Assembly (NCBI RefSeq): GCF_012933555.1
Contig: NZ_JABBPK010000001.1
Coordinates: 2,892,001-2,956,000, forward strand
Length of the DNA: 64,000 bases
Reading direction: 5' to 3'
Origin: Niallia alba
GTDB taxonomy: Bacteria; Bacillota; Bacilli; Bacillales; Cytobacillaceae
Shown: one piece after another, positions 51,599 through 60,095 of the stretch
How the letters are laid out: each line of letters opens with the position of its first letter
Position numbering within the stretch: position 1 is the first letter of the stretch
The notes under the pieces: model-generated
Told to the model about the DNA's origin: nothing
The model's database searches: none
What the model saw: the letters and a program-made list of their open reading frames with translations, nothing else
Program-made: the position numbers and the translations under genes

Positions 51599-51937
51599 TT
51601 ATTTAATAAAACGAATAGTTAACGGAATATGATAGTCCTGTCCTTCATAAGACTTTACTGCGGCGATAATCGTAAATACAAACGCCATTATTCCGATAAT
51701 AGGTAAAATAATAAACCCTATTAAAACAAATATAAGAATCCATGCAACAAAGGAATAGATTGCATAGGAAATTAAAAAATTAAAATATGCCTTCCCATGA
51801 TAATCAACAAATGGAGAGTCTTTTTTAACGAGCCATATGATTAATGGTCCGATAAAAGTTGTAAAAAAACTAGATACATAAATCAACATTGCAAAAATTC
51901 TATCATCATTTGATGATTTATCTTTATTGAAATCCAT
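51599..51937 (-). CDS. DUF4870-family (Tic20-like) membrane protein
   Basis: 112 aa, three hydrophobic segments. RIFAMLIYVSSFFTTFIGPL then IIWLVKKDSPFVDYHGKAYF and NFLISYAIYSFVAWILIFVL, with a second long hydrophobic region and HIPLTIRFIK at the end, is the DUF4870 signature. ATG 51937 follows GGAGGTAACTTTC. Role unknown; it converges on the ydcF-like gene with a 1-bp gap between stops. Confidence 0.88.
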   Translation of the reverse strand: MDFNKDKSSNDDRIFAMLIYVSSFFTTFIGPLIIWLVKKDSPFVDYHGKAYFNFLISYAIYSFVAWILIFVLIGFIILPIIGIMAFVFTIIAAVKSYEGQDYHIPLTIRFIK

Positions 51938-52041
51938 GAAAGTTACCTCCAACTAAAATTAATGATTGCTATGTTATTATATACGATTGTTCTCATTAAA
52001 GGTTTCATTTTTAGATAATATTTGTCCGATAATGAAAACTT

Positions 52042-52065
52042 ACTCCCCGTTAAAAGTGGGATAAA
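52042..52065 (+). repeat. Short dispersed motif CCCGTTAAGAGTGGGATAAA, one of four
   Basis: Near-identical stretches occur at about 18358-18379, 21605-21626, 52042-52065 and 59964-59989, all intergenic. Two of them follow AAACTTCCATCAGT a short distance upstream (21530, 59940). Probably remnants of one repeat family. Confidence 0.6.
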
Positions 52066-52189
52066 ATATGTTCCCTATTATCATATTAAGAATCGTAAAT
52101 TCTATCTTAATAATTGTTCATTAATTATTTACATTTTGTTTGTATTTTCCTATTTTCAATTTCGCTGAAATTTTGTATGATATAGAAAA

Positions 52190-52366
52190 GTAATTTGTTA
52201 TCATGCGATAATAATTAAAGATGGGAAGGCAAATGGTGCGCCACCGCTTTGGTTCTAGTGGGTTCGATTCCCACCCCGAAATTTTTTTTCAAATGGATTA
52301 AAAATTTCGAGGGTGGGCTTTTCTTTTTTCATGAGTAAGTTCTGCCCTCATAATGGAGGGATTATT
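52190..52366 (+). promoter_or_regulatory. Leader with tRNA T-arm-like hairpin overlapping a terminator
   Basis: GTGGG-TTCGATT-CCCAC (52258-52274) is a perfect tRNA T-arm (5-bp stem, TTCGATT loop), preceded by GCAAATGGTGCGCCACCGC. Its 3' strand is reused by a strong terminator: CCCACCCCGAAATTTTT pairs with AAAAATTTCGAGGGTGGG, then CTTTTCTTTTTT (52270-52330). The two structures exclude each other. A full tRNA cannot be folded because no 5' acceptor strand matches CCCGAAA. A -10-like TATGAT lies near 52183. The structure sits 36 bp before an acetyltransferase gene. Confidence 0.6.
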
Positions 52367-52924
52367 GTGTTAAAGAAAAGAGACCTTGAGGAATGTCAAG
52401 CATTGTATCCTTTAATGACGCATCCAGATGTCTTCCCTTTCGTGCGTCAAAAAGCTAATTCTTATGAAGAATATCTTTTTCTAACGAAACAAACAATAGA
52501 AGCGGAAGAAAGAGGAGAACTCATTTCAAGAACCATTTTAGATGAATGGCACAATCCGATTGGTACGATTAATCTCTATGATATTAACGAAAATATCGGC
52601 TTTCTCGGAACTTGGTTGGGGAAACCATATCACGGAAAAGGATACAATCAAATAGCAAAAGATCTATTTTTCTCAGAAGCATTCTTCGATCTTACTATTG
52701 AAAGTATACTAATGCGGATTCGAAGCAATAATATCCGTTCACTAAAAGCAGCTGAAAAGCTTCCTTATGTGATTTCCGCTAATGAAACGAGAAGCAATCT
52801 TTTGCAAACATTAAATGGTTCTGGCATTCCATATCAATTATTTGAAATTCCTAAAGATTTATTTACTCTATATACTCTACGTCAAAATGCAGAAGAGACG
52901 ACAAATGATTGCAGAGAGGCGTAA
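52367..52924 (+). CDS. GNAT acetyltransferase
   Basis: 185 aa. LKKRDLEECQALYPLMTHPD opens a RimJ-like GNAT fold. ISRTILDEWHNPIGTINLYD is beta4, GFLGTWLGKPYHGKGYNQIA carries the CoA loop (G-K-G), and LMRIRSNNIRSLKAAEKLPY follows. GTG 52367 is set by ATGGAGGGATTATT; the frame upstream runs through the terminator stem and is not coding. The substrate is unknown. The gene lies just downstream of the T-arm/terminator leader, so its expression may be attenuated. Confidence 0.82.
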   Translation: MLKKRDLEECQALYPLMTHPDVFPFVRQKANSYEEYLFLTKQTIEAEERGELISRTILDEWHNPIGTINLYDINENIGFLGTWLGKPYHGKGYNQIAKDLFFSEAFFDLTIESILMRIRSNNIRSLKAAEKLPYVISANETRSNLLQTLNGSGIPYQLFEIPKDLFTLYTLRQNAEETTNDCREA

Positions 52925-52945
52925 GCTTATTCCCATAATCTACTA

Positions 52946-52991
52946 AAGATCAGTGATAGTCCATTCGCCTATCAACTGATCTTATTTTATT
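52946..52991. terminator. Terminator between acetyltransferase and cdr
   Basis: AAGATCAGT and GATAG pair with CTATC and ACTGATCTT; TATTTTATTT follows in the plus direction. Confidence 0.8.
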
Positions 52992-52995
52992 TAAA

Positions 52996-54639
52996 TTATT
53001 GATTCTTCTTGTAGTATTGATAATTTTTATTTCCACCGGATAGATTATAAAGTTCGGTGAATCCTAGATTCCGCAATACATTCTGTGCAGCATTTCCCGT
53101 TACTCCACTATTACAATAGATTACTGTCGGCAAGTTGGGGGCGAGTTTGGTTAAATTCTTACGCAAATCCACTAGTGGTATGTTAATCGCATTGTCGACA
53201 CATGAAACATTAAATTGTTTGGCACCACGTGTATCAATAACTTGAATGGATTCTTTGTTATGGATTCTTTCCGTTAAAGCTTTAGGTGTGATTAATTTAT
53301 TTTTCTTTTCAATCGCATTCTGCAAGGCCATTCCAGTGTACATAACTGGATCTTTCGTTGTGCTAAATGGGGGAGCATACGCAAGATCGAGATGAAATAA
53401 ATCTTCTGCTTTTGCTTTAAAAGTAATTGCTGTTACAAACACATCGATTCTTTTATCTACCCCATCTTCCCCAACTATTTGCACTCCTAATATTCTACCT
53501 GTTTCCCTATCAGCAATTGCCTTTATGACTAACTCCTTGCCCCCAAGATACTCTGCTCTAGCTGGCTTTATATTATGGAGTATTTCAATATCATATCCTT
53601 CTTTCAATGCTTCTGTTTCGTTCATTCCAGTTTGTCCAACTGCTAAGTCAAAAACTCGAAGGATTCCAGTTCCTAAAATCCCTCTATGCTCTAATGAACC
53701 ACCTGTTATCACATCACCAGCTATTCTCCCCATTTTATTTGCGGTACTACCTAATGGGCGATACAGTGGTTTCCCTGTTATTAACGAATAACTCTCAGCA
53801 ACGTCTCCTACAGCATATATGTCTGGTAAGTTTGTTTGCATCTTGTTATTAACGACTATCGCCCCTGAATCACCGACCATTACACCAATAGCTTTTGCTA
53901 ATTTCACATTAGGACGAACACCTGTAGCAAGGATAACAAGATCTGTTTCCATTGTTTTCCCTGATTTTGTTTGTATTTCCTTTTTGCTTATCGTTGTAAC
54001 TTCCTCGTTTAATAGCAGATTAACCCCGTTTTTAATTAAGTGTTCCTGTACACGTGAAGCAATATCTTTATCCATATGTGTCAAAACTTGATTACTCCGT
54101 TGTACTAATGTTACTTCTAATCCTCTACGGGTTAGCTGTTCTGCCATTTCTAAACCAATATACCCCGCCCCGATAATTGTAGCCTTCTTGGGTTGCTGTT
54201 CTGTAATAAATTGATTAATCGCTACTGTATTTTGAATGGTACGAACCTGAAAAACTTGCTTACTTTCAATTCCAGGGATAGCTGGAGTTATTGGTGAAGC
54301 TCCCGTAGCGAAAACTAAAACATCATATACATCCTCTATAGTTTCATTTGTTTCCAAATTCTTCACTTGAACTTTTTTCTGAGTTGTATCTATTTTCGTG
54401 ACTTCGTATCGGACAAAAACATCGACATTGTACCGCTTTTTAAACCAAGCTGGACTTCTCGGTATCAATGTTTCTATGTCCTCTACTTCTCCTCCTAAGA
54501 AATATGGGATTCCACAAGCAGAATAAGAAATATCATAATCAGCATTATAAAGGGTGATCTTCGCATTTTCATCATTCCTACGCGCTTTTGCTGCTACTGA
54601 TGTTCCAGCTGCTACTGATCCTATAATAATTATTTTCAT
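52996..54639 (-). CDS. cdr: CoA-disulfide reductase with rhodanese domain
   Basis: 547 aa. The FAD/NAD(P) disulfide-reductase core starts MKIIIIGSVAAGTSVAAKAR. The single redox Cys is in DISYSACGIPYFLGG (C42), as in CoADR and Npx enzymes. A second dinucleotide site is KATIIGAGYIGLEMAEQL, then DIYAVGDVAE. The last 100 residues are a rhodanese domain (IQVIDTRGAKQFNVSCVDNA, VIYCNSGVTGNAAQ with the active-loop Cys). It reduces CoA disulfides or persulfides. It is third in the arsR-arsB-cdr operon, suggesting thiol homeostasis during arsenite stress. Confidence 0.93.
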   Translation of the reverse strand: MKIIIIGSVAAGTSVAAKARRNDENAKITLYNADYDISYSACGIPYFLGGEVEDIETLIPRSPAWFKKRYNVDVFVRYEVTKIDTTQKKVQVKNLETNETIEDVYDVLVFATGASPITPAIPGIESKQVFQVRTIQNTVAINQFITEQQPKKATIIGAGYIGLEMAEQLTRRGLEVTLVQRSNQVLTHMDKDIASRVQEHLIKNGVNLLLNEEVTTISKKEIQTKSGKTMETDLVILATGVRPNVKLAKAIGVMVGDSGAIVVNNKMQTNLPDIYAVGDVAESYSLITGKPLYRPLGSTANKMGRIAGDVITGGSLEHRGILGTGILRVFDLAVGQTGMNETEALKEGYDIEILHNIKPARAEYLGGKELVIKAIADRETGRILGVQIVGEDGVDKRIDVFVTAITFKAKAEDLFHLDLAYAPPFSTTKDPVMYTGMALQNAIEKKNKLITPKALTERIHNKESIQVIDTRGAKQFNVSCVDNAINIPLVDLRKNLTKLAPNLPTVIYCNSGVTGNAAQNVLRNLGFTELYNLSGGNKNYQYYKKNQ

Positions 54640-54730
54640 GTCAATCCTCCTATTACAAAAATTTATTTTTTCTTACTAAAGAAGCACCTATCTTTGGCAA
54701 ACAACCTATTTAATATTCATAACAGGCCAA

Positions 54731-56029
54731 CTACGAAAGAAAAGAAAGCCATAAATATAAACCGATTAACGTAATAAAAAGGGTAGGAATTGTTAGGATG
54801 ATACCTGTTTTAAAATAAGTTCCCCATGAAATTTTAACCCCTTTTTGTGACAAAACATGAAGCCATAGTAAAGTAGCTAATGAGCCAATTGGTGTAATCT
54901 TTGGTCCTAAATCAGAGCCAATTACATTGGCATAAATTAAACCTTCCTTAATAACTCCTGTTGCATTTGTATCAGCTATTGCTAATGCATCAATCAGAAC
55001 AGTGGGCATATTGTTCATAATCGAAGATATAATAGCAGCCATAAATCCCATTCCTAGGGTCGCAATAAAAAGGCCCTGATCTGCCGCTGCCTGAATTACT
55101 GTAGAAAGCAGGTTTGTTAATCCAACATTGCGAAGTCCATAAATAACCACATACATTCCTATTGAAAAGAATACGATTGACCACGGTGCTCCTTTCATTA
55201 CATCTTTAATCGATACTGCAGCACTTCTTCTGGCAAAAACAAGAAAAACAATAGCAATGATACCTACAATAAACGATACCGGAATAGCAAGAAATTCACT
55301 ACCTACATACCCAGTAAGAAGAAATGCTAAAATTAACCACGAAATACGAAACATTTTTGGGTCTTTAATTGCTTCAATTGGAGCCTTTAAGTGGTTTAAT
55401 TCATATACCTTTGGAAGGCTCTTACGAAAATAAAGGTATAGGACAAGAATGCTTGCTGCCAAGGAAAAGAGATTTGGAATAATCATTCTAGTCGCATATT
55501 CAACAAATCTAATTCCAAAGAAATCAGCAGAAACAATATTAACAAGATTACTAACTACTAAAGGTAAAGAAGTTGTATCAGCAATAAATCCACTTGCGAT
55601 AATAAATGGAAAAACCATTTTTTCATCTAGCTTTAATGCTCGTACCATCGCTAATACAATTGGTGTTAAAATAAGTGCCGCCCCATCATTAGCAAATAGC
55701 GCCGCAACTATTGCACCTAATATAGAAACATAAATAAACATTTTGACTCCGTTTCCCTTAGCAACGCGAGCCATATGTAATGCTGCCCATTCAAAAAATC
55801 CAATTTCGTCTAGAACCAGCGAAATAATAATAATAGCAATAAATGCAAGTGTAGCATTCCAAACAATTCCTATTACATCCACTACATCATTAAAATCCAC
55901 TACACCAATAAGTAACGCTAATATCGCCCCCCCACAAGCAGACCAGCCTATTGAAAGATTTTTCGGCTGCCAAATAACCAAAGTTAATGTTAATAAAAAG
56001 ATAATGATTGCCAAAATGGTTTGTAGCAA
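54731..56029 (-). CDS. arsB: ArsB-type arsenite efflux permease
   Basis: 432 aa, about 11-12 membrane segments of the ArsB/NhaD ion transporter superfamily. [80 protein letters not shown] and [16 protein letters not shown] then [20 protein letters not shown] are the conserved ArsB blocks. It exports arsenite, driven by membrane potential. TTG 56029 fits ATGGAGGTTGACAGATT. It sits between arsR and cdr. No arsC or acr3 is in the window. Confidence 0.93.
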   Translation of the reverse strand: MLQTILAIIIFLLTLTLVIWQPKNLSIGWSACGGAILALLIGVVDFNDVVDVIGIVWNATLAFIAIIIISLVLDEIGFFEWAALHMARVAKGNGVKMFIYVSILGAIVAALFANDGAALILTPIVLAMVRALKLDEKMVFPFIIASGFIADTTSLPLVVSNLVNIVSADFFGIRFVEYATRMIIPNLFSLAASILVLYLYFRKSLPKVYELNHLKAPIEAIKDPKMFRISWLILAFLLTGYVGSEFLAIPVSFIVGIIAIVFLVFARRSAAVSIKDVMKGAPWSIVFFSIGMYVVIYGLRNVGLTNLLSTVIQAAADQGLFIATLGMGFMAAIISSIMNNMPTVLIDALAIADTNATGVIKEGLIYANVIGSDLGPKITPIGSLATLLWLHVLSQKGVKISWGTYFKTGIILTIPTLFITLIGLYLWLSFLS

Positions 56030-56087
56030 AATCTGTCAACCTCCATAAGTTACATCAAATTTCATTAGAATATGCATAACGTATTTT

Positions 56088-56113
56088 AACATATAATTAT
56101 ATACTTATATGTT
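56088..56113 (-). promoter_or_regulatory. 9-bp perfect inverted repeat between arsR and arsB
   Basis: AACATATAA and TTATATGTT with an 8-nt spacer, AT-rich like known ArsR/SmtB operators. On the minus strand a TTGTCT and TATAAT-like sequences surround it, so arsB-cdr may have its own ArsR-controlled promoter. Confidence 0.6.
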
Positions 56114-56158
56114 ATCTATAAAAAGACAACATATCAATTCATTTATATTTATCAACTG

Positions 56159-56503
56159 TTACTCACAGGATATTCTTAACCCCTGTTTTTCTAACCAAAT
56201 GAATTTTTCTTCTTGATTAGGAATGTATTTTAGTATGTCACTCACCATTGAAAAATATTTGTTTTGTTGGTCTAAGGAATAGATTACCCATTGACCTTTA
56301 CGTTGTTCTTTAACCACTCCAGCATCTTTTAATTTTCTTAAATGTTGACTAATAGCAGGTTGAGACATGTTAATCACATCGACAAATTCACACACACAGC
56401 AGTCATGAATCATTAGCATACCTACCATTGATAAACGCGTCTTATCACCTAAAAGCTTTAAAACTATGGCTGCTCTATCTAATTCTAATTGTTCTGAAGA
56501 CAT
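56159..56503 (-). CDS. arsR: ArsR-family arsenite-responsive repressor
   Basis: 114 aa winged HTH. LKLLGDKTRLSMVGMLMIHD leads into CCVCEFVDVINMSQPAISQH: C35, C36 and C38 correspond to the alpha3 As(III) site (consensus ELCVCDL), and the recognition helix is SQPAISQHLRKLKDAG. The wing is VVKEQRKGQWVIYSLD. Arsenite binding releases it from the operator. It is the first gene of the ars operon and presumably also acts at the inverted repeat before arsB. Confidence 0.94.
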   Translation of the reverse strand: MSSEQLELDRAAIVLKLLGDKTRLSMVGMLMIHDCCVCEFVDVINMSQPAISQHLRKLKDAGVVKEQRKGQWVIYSLDQQNKYFSMVSDILKYIPNQEEKFIWLEKQGLRISCE

Positions 56504-56703
56504 TATTCCTCATCCATTTCCAATAATATTTATAAACATCATAAGGAGGGCAATTTAATTTTGCAAGCAATTATGAATAACTATTCTTACAAAACCACTC
56601 TTTTTTTCACAAACAATTTTGAAGTTTCCATTTTTCCTTCTCCTTCATACCCCTTTTCTATGATATAATACGAAACGTTATTGTAAAGAAAGAGGACAAG
56701 CAG

Positions 56704-58068
56704 ATGAAACAAACTTATTCAATAAAACAAAAGTTATCTCAAATGATTATTATTTTATTGCCTATTCTTGTTACACAGGTTGGTATTTTTGCATTAAGCT
56801 TTTTTGATACGACAATGTCAGGGCATTATAGTCCCGTTGACTTAGCTGGAGTAGCAGTAGGAAGCTCCTTATGGACACCTATCTATACAGGACTTAGTGG
56901 CATACTACTCGCTTTGCCTCCCATTGTTTCGCAATTAATGGGAAAAAACGAACACAAAGGTGTACGTTTTTCTGTTATCCAGGCAGCATATCTTTCCTTT
57001 AGTATGGCTGTCTGCCTATTAATTATTGGTTATTTCTTCTTAGATCCTGTTTTAACTAGCATTGGATTAGAAAAGGATGTATATGAAGTTACTTACCATT
57101 ACTTAGTTGCACTAAGCACTGGAATTATTCCCATTTTCTTATACTTTGTTCTTCGTTCCTTTATCGATTCACTTGGCCAAACCCAAATAACTATGTTTAT
57201 CACTTTAATAGCAATACCAATTAATATTGTCTTAAATTATGCACTTATCAATGGAATTTGGATTTTCCCTGAACTAGGTGGTGTAGGTACTGGATACGCA
57301 ACTAGTCTAACCTATTGGTTTATGTTCTTTATGGCTGTCTATATTGTTCATAAAAAACAGCCTTTTAGCTCCTTTCAGTTATTTGCTCATTTCTCGAGAA
57401 TGTCTTGGTTAAAATGGAAAGAGATATTAACGATCGGGATTCCGATTGGCTTTTCTGTATTCTTTGAAACAAGTATATTTAGTGCTGTAACTATTCTAAT
57501 GAGTAGTTACGATACGAATACAATTGCAGCACATCAGTCAGCCATTAACTTTGCTTCTCTCTTATATATGGTTCCCTTAAGCATCTCAACTGCGTTAACC
57601 ATTATTGTCGGTTATGAAGTGGGAGCCAGACGCATGAAGGATGCAAAAATTTATAGTTGGTTAGGCGTCGTACTCGCTGTTATAATTGCTATTATAAGTG
57701 GGATCATTCTTTTAACGTTCCGAACAGACATTGCAGAAATTTATACAAAAGACTGGGAAGTACTCCACTTAACAGCTCATTTTCTAATTTATGCGATTTT
57801 CTTTCAACTTTCAGATGCCATCCAAGCACCGATTCAAGGAGCGTTACGAGGATATAAAGATGTAAATGTGACTCTCTTGATGAGCTTTATCTCCTATTGG
57901 GTGATTGGTCTACCGAGCGGATATCTTTTTGCTACCTATACAAACTTAGGGCCATTCGGTTATTGGATCGGACTTATCGTTGGTCTTGCAACCGGCGCCA
58001 TATTCTTAACAAGTCGTTTAGTTCAAATTCAAAAGAAAAAGTTTAATTATAAACAAATTCACTCTTAA
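56704..58068 (+). CDS. MATE-family multidrug efflux transporter
   Basis: 454 aa, 12 membrane helices in two halves. LPILVTQVGIFALSFFDTTM then SGHYSPVDLAGVAVGSSLWT and PIYTGLSGILLALPPIVSQL is the N-half signature of NorM-type pumps; IGIPIGFSVFFETSIFSAVT and AAHQSAINFASLLYMVPLSI mark the second half. It exports cationic drugs in exchange for Na+ or H+. Start ATG with AAGAGGACAAGCAG upstream. A terminator directly follows. Divergent from arsR but with no other tie. Confidence 0.93.
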   Translation: MKQTYSIKQKLSQMIIILLPILVTQVGIFALSFFDTTMSGHYSPVDLAGVAVGSSLWTPIYTGLSGILLALPPIVSQLMGKNEHKGVRFSVIQAAYLSFSMAVCLLIIGYFFLDPVLTSIGLEKDVYEVTYHYLVALSTGIIPIFLYFVLRSFIDSLGQTQITMFITLIAIPINIVLNYALINGIWIFPELGGVGTGYATSLTYWFMFFMAVYIVHKKQPFSSFQLFAHFSRMSWLKWKEILTIGIPIGFSVFFETSIFSAVTILMSSYDTNTIAAHQSAINFASLLYMVPLSISTALTIIVGYEVGARRMKDAKIYSWLGVVLAVIIAIISGIILLTFRTDIAEIYTKDWEVLHLTAHFLIYAIFFQLSDAIQAPIQGALRGYKDVNVTLLMSFISYWVIGLPSGYLFATYTNLGPFGYWIGLIVGLATGAIFLTSRLVQIQKKKFNYKQIHS

Positions 58069-58098
58069 AAAACTGCGCCTCTGTAGCGCAGTTTTTTC
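58066..58098 (+). terminator. Intrinsic terminator after MATE gene
   Basis: AAAAAACTGCGC pairs with GCGCAGTTTTTT; loop of seven bases. Confidence 0.92.
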
Positions 58099-58280
58099 AT
58101 TGGCTCCTTTGAAATCACTTATATTTTTGATAACATATGATTCACCTTATCTTTAAGTATACATTTCTAAATCGATTGACCTCTGTTGCAAATCAAATTA
58201 GGCAAATACACACTTTTTGCATCCATGAATACAATGAAAAATAAGCATATATTTGTAAAGTGAGAAAGGATGAATTTCCA

Positions 58281-58763
58281 ATGTTCCCTTGGAATTTATT
58301 CCCTTTTAATAAAGATGCAAAAAATAGAATGGATCAAATGAATCCACAGGATATTCAAAAGTATGTGCAGCAAATGATGGATAAACTAATGCCTGATTCT
58401 CTCCAAAAAATGGAACCAGATAAAATGTTCCAGAGTTTTTCTAAAGGAGAAAATTTTCGTAACGATAACATTAATCATTCCGAAAAATTTAACTATGTTG
58501 TTTTTGAAACCCATCATCATGTTTATGTAAGAATCCCTATTTTAGATAGCAACTGGTTAGAGCATCTTAAAATTTTTTATACATCCAATCAATTAATCAT
58601 TCAACATATTCCTTCCTTTGAAGATAAACATACCATTACCCTGCCAGCGATTGTACGAAAAAAAGGCTCTGTTGCACTGTATAAGGATGATATTTTAGAA
58701 ATAAGGATTCAAAAGAATATTGATATTCAATATTCTGAGATTGATGTGACAGAAATGAATTAA
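58281..58763 (+). CDS. Hsp20-like spore protein (GerT-like)
   Basis: 160 aa. The N-terminus MFPWNLFPFNKDAKNRMDQM and NPQDIQKYVQQMMDKLM is typical of spore GerT/CotP-type proteins. The C-terminal part is a degenerate alpha-crystallin domain (FNYVVFETHHHVYVRIPILD, LKIFYTSNQLIIQHIPS, LPAIVRKKGSVALYKDDILE). GerT of B. cereus is a coat protein needed for normal germination. ATG 58281 follows AAAGGATG. A CATATATTT upstream could be a sigma-K -10 but is not certain. It is followed at 18 bp by a second Hsp20-like gene. Confidence 0.72.
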   Translation: MFPWNLFPFNKDAKNRMDQMNPQDIQKYVQQMMDKLMPDSLQKMEPDKMFQSFSKGENFRNDNINHSEKFNYVVFETHHHVYVRIPILDSNWLEHLKIFYTSNQLIIQHIPSFEDKHTITLPAIVRKKGSVALYKDDILEIRIQKNIDIQYSEIDVTEMN

Positions 58764-58781
58764 CAAGAAGAGGAGATTTTC

Positions 58782-59219
58782 ATGAGTTTTGATAACTTAA
58801 AAAAAATCTATCAATTTTCTGAGAATAGCCATAAGGAAGACTATTGGAAAGAAATGTTTGGGTCAACCAACAAAGATTGGATCACACATGAATCTACATC
58901 TATTAAAAACAGTGATGCCTTTCCCGCATGTGATTATTATTTAAATAAATCCCATTATTTTATCGAAATAGAATTACCAGGAATGAATGTGAATCAGTTA
59001 TCCATTCACTTAAATAACCAAGTTCTACACATAGAGGGCTATTATCAAACATTTATTCCTAATTGTGCCTACCTTTTAAAAGAACGACAGAACAAACATT
59101 TTGCCAAAAATATTAAAATCCCTGCGGATATAAAGGAAAAGGATATTAAGAAGAAATATGAGAATGGGATTTTGCAGCTTTCTTTTCCACAGAAAGAAAT
59201 GAAAAAGGAGGGAATATAA
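58782..59219 (+). CDS. Hsp20/alpha-crystallin family protein, probable spore coat (CotP-like)
   Basis: 145 aa. An alpha-crystallin domain covers residues about 48-140: ACDYYLNKSHYFIEIELPGM (the conserved A/G-x-x-L core), NVNQLSIHLNNQVLHIEGYY, FAKNIKIPADIKEKDIKKKY and the closing ENGILQLSFPQKE motif. It lacks the C-terminal IxI tail. Ribosome-binding site AGAGGAG. In an operon with the GerT-like gene; both are likely packed in the spore coat. A cytosolic small heat-shock role is the alternative. Confidence 0.8.
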   Translation: MSFDNLKKIYQFSENSHKEDYWKEMFGSTNKDWITHESTSIKNSDAFPACDYYLNKSHYFIEIELPGMNVNQLSIHLNNQVLHIEGYYQTFIPNCAYLLKERQNKHFAKNIKIPADIKEKDIKKKYENGILQLSFPQKEMKKEGI

Positions 59220-59263
59220 TGATTCCCTCTCCCTTCTTGCACTTATTTAGCTTAAAACTGATA

Positions 59264-59767
59264 TCATAGAAATAGTTTATCATAGCAATAAAATGGCTTG
59301 TCTTTTCCTTCAAAATAAGTTGCGCCAACTTTATTATATCCATTTTTCACAAATAAACTTTGTGCTTTATCATTTAATGAGTATGTATCCGTCTTTAAAT
59401 AGAATATATCTTGTTCAATGGCATAAACCTCAGCAAAAGCTAATAAGTTACTGGCAATTCCACCTCCACGGATATCAGGGTCCACAACTAATCGATGAAT
59501 AACCATATATTCCTTATTGGTATAGGTCCACTCTATTTCCTCATAGTTTTTACCGCCAATTTGATCGATCGTAATGGAACCAACCACTTTATCATCTATT
59601 ATGGCAACAAAAAGATTATTATTTTCAATATCTACTTTGAAGCTAGTTTCATTTGGATATTTATGTGACCATTGATCATTTCCTTCTCCTTGCATGATAA
59701 CTAAAGCTTTTTGTACGATTTCCATAATTACTGGCAAATCATCTATATGTCCTTGTCTAATTTCCAC
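59264..59767 (-). CDS. GNAT acetyltransferase
   Basis: 167 aa. MEIRQGHIDDLPVIMEIVQK opens the fold. NNNLFVAIIDDKVVGSITID is beta4, and VIHRLVVDPDIRGGGIASNL is the acetyl-CoA motif A with RGGGIA, followed by YLKTDTYSLNDKAQSLFVKN and the C-terminal FEGKDKPFYCYDKLF, a pattern common in Bacillus general N-acetyltransferases. The GTG start at 59767 follows TAGGAGAAATTACAA. Substrate unknown; single gene. Confidence 0.88.
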   Translation of the reverse strand: MEIRQGHIDDLPVIMEIVQKALVIMQGEGNDQWSHKYPNETSFKVDIENNNLFVAIIDDKVVGSITIDQIGGKNYEEIEWTYTNKEYMVIHRLVVDPDIRGGGIASNLLAFAEVYAIEQDIFYLKTDTYSLNDKAQSLFVKNGYNKVGATYFEGKDKPFYCYDKLFL

Positions 59768-60017
59768 TTGTAATTTCTCCTATACAATAAATTCTTCTCT
59801 GATATCTCTATTAATTAGTGTGCTTTTTCTAAAAGTAGATATTCAGGAAAAATCATTATATAAATTTATCGACAAAAAAACCACTATTTTGATTAACAGA
59901 AGCTTATATTTCTATAATTTTAATTTTTTTGATAAAGTGAAACTTCCATCAGTGGGGGAAGTCTTACTGTCCGTTAAGAGTGGGATAAATAAAACTTTAG
60001 ACCTATTCTAGTTTAAA
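59768..60017. other. Intergenic region with repeat fragments
   Basis: 250 bp, AT-rich; contains AAACTTCCATCAGTGGGGG (59940) and the dispersed CCGTTAAGAGTGGGATAAA motif. No gene seen. Confidence 0.5.
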
Positions 60018-60066
60018 AAAAATACAGCTTCATCAAAAATAAATTTCTGAGAAGCTGTATTTTATC
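60018..60066 (-). terminator. Intrinsic terminator after CAP-domain gene
   Basis: On the minus strand AAAATACAGCTTC pairs with GAAGCTGTATTTT and a T run follows. Confidence 0.9.
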
Positions 60067-60095
60067 TAATCTTTTTGTAAAACTAAAATCGAAGT

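Noticed and set aside
52220-52280. Functional tRNA gene
   Set aside because: A T-arm is present but no 5' acceptor strand, D-arm or proper anticodon arm can be folded; treated as a tRNA-like fragment/leader.
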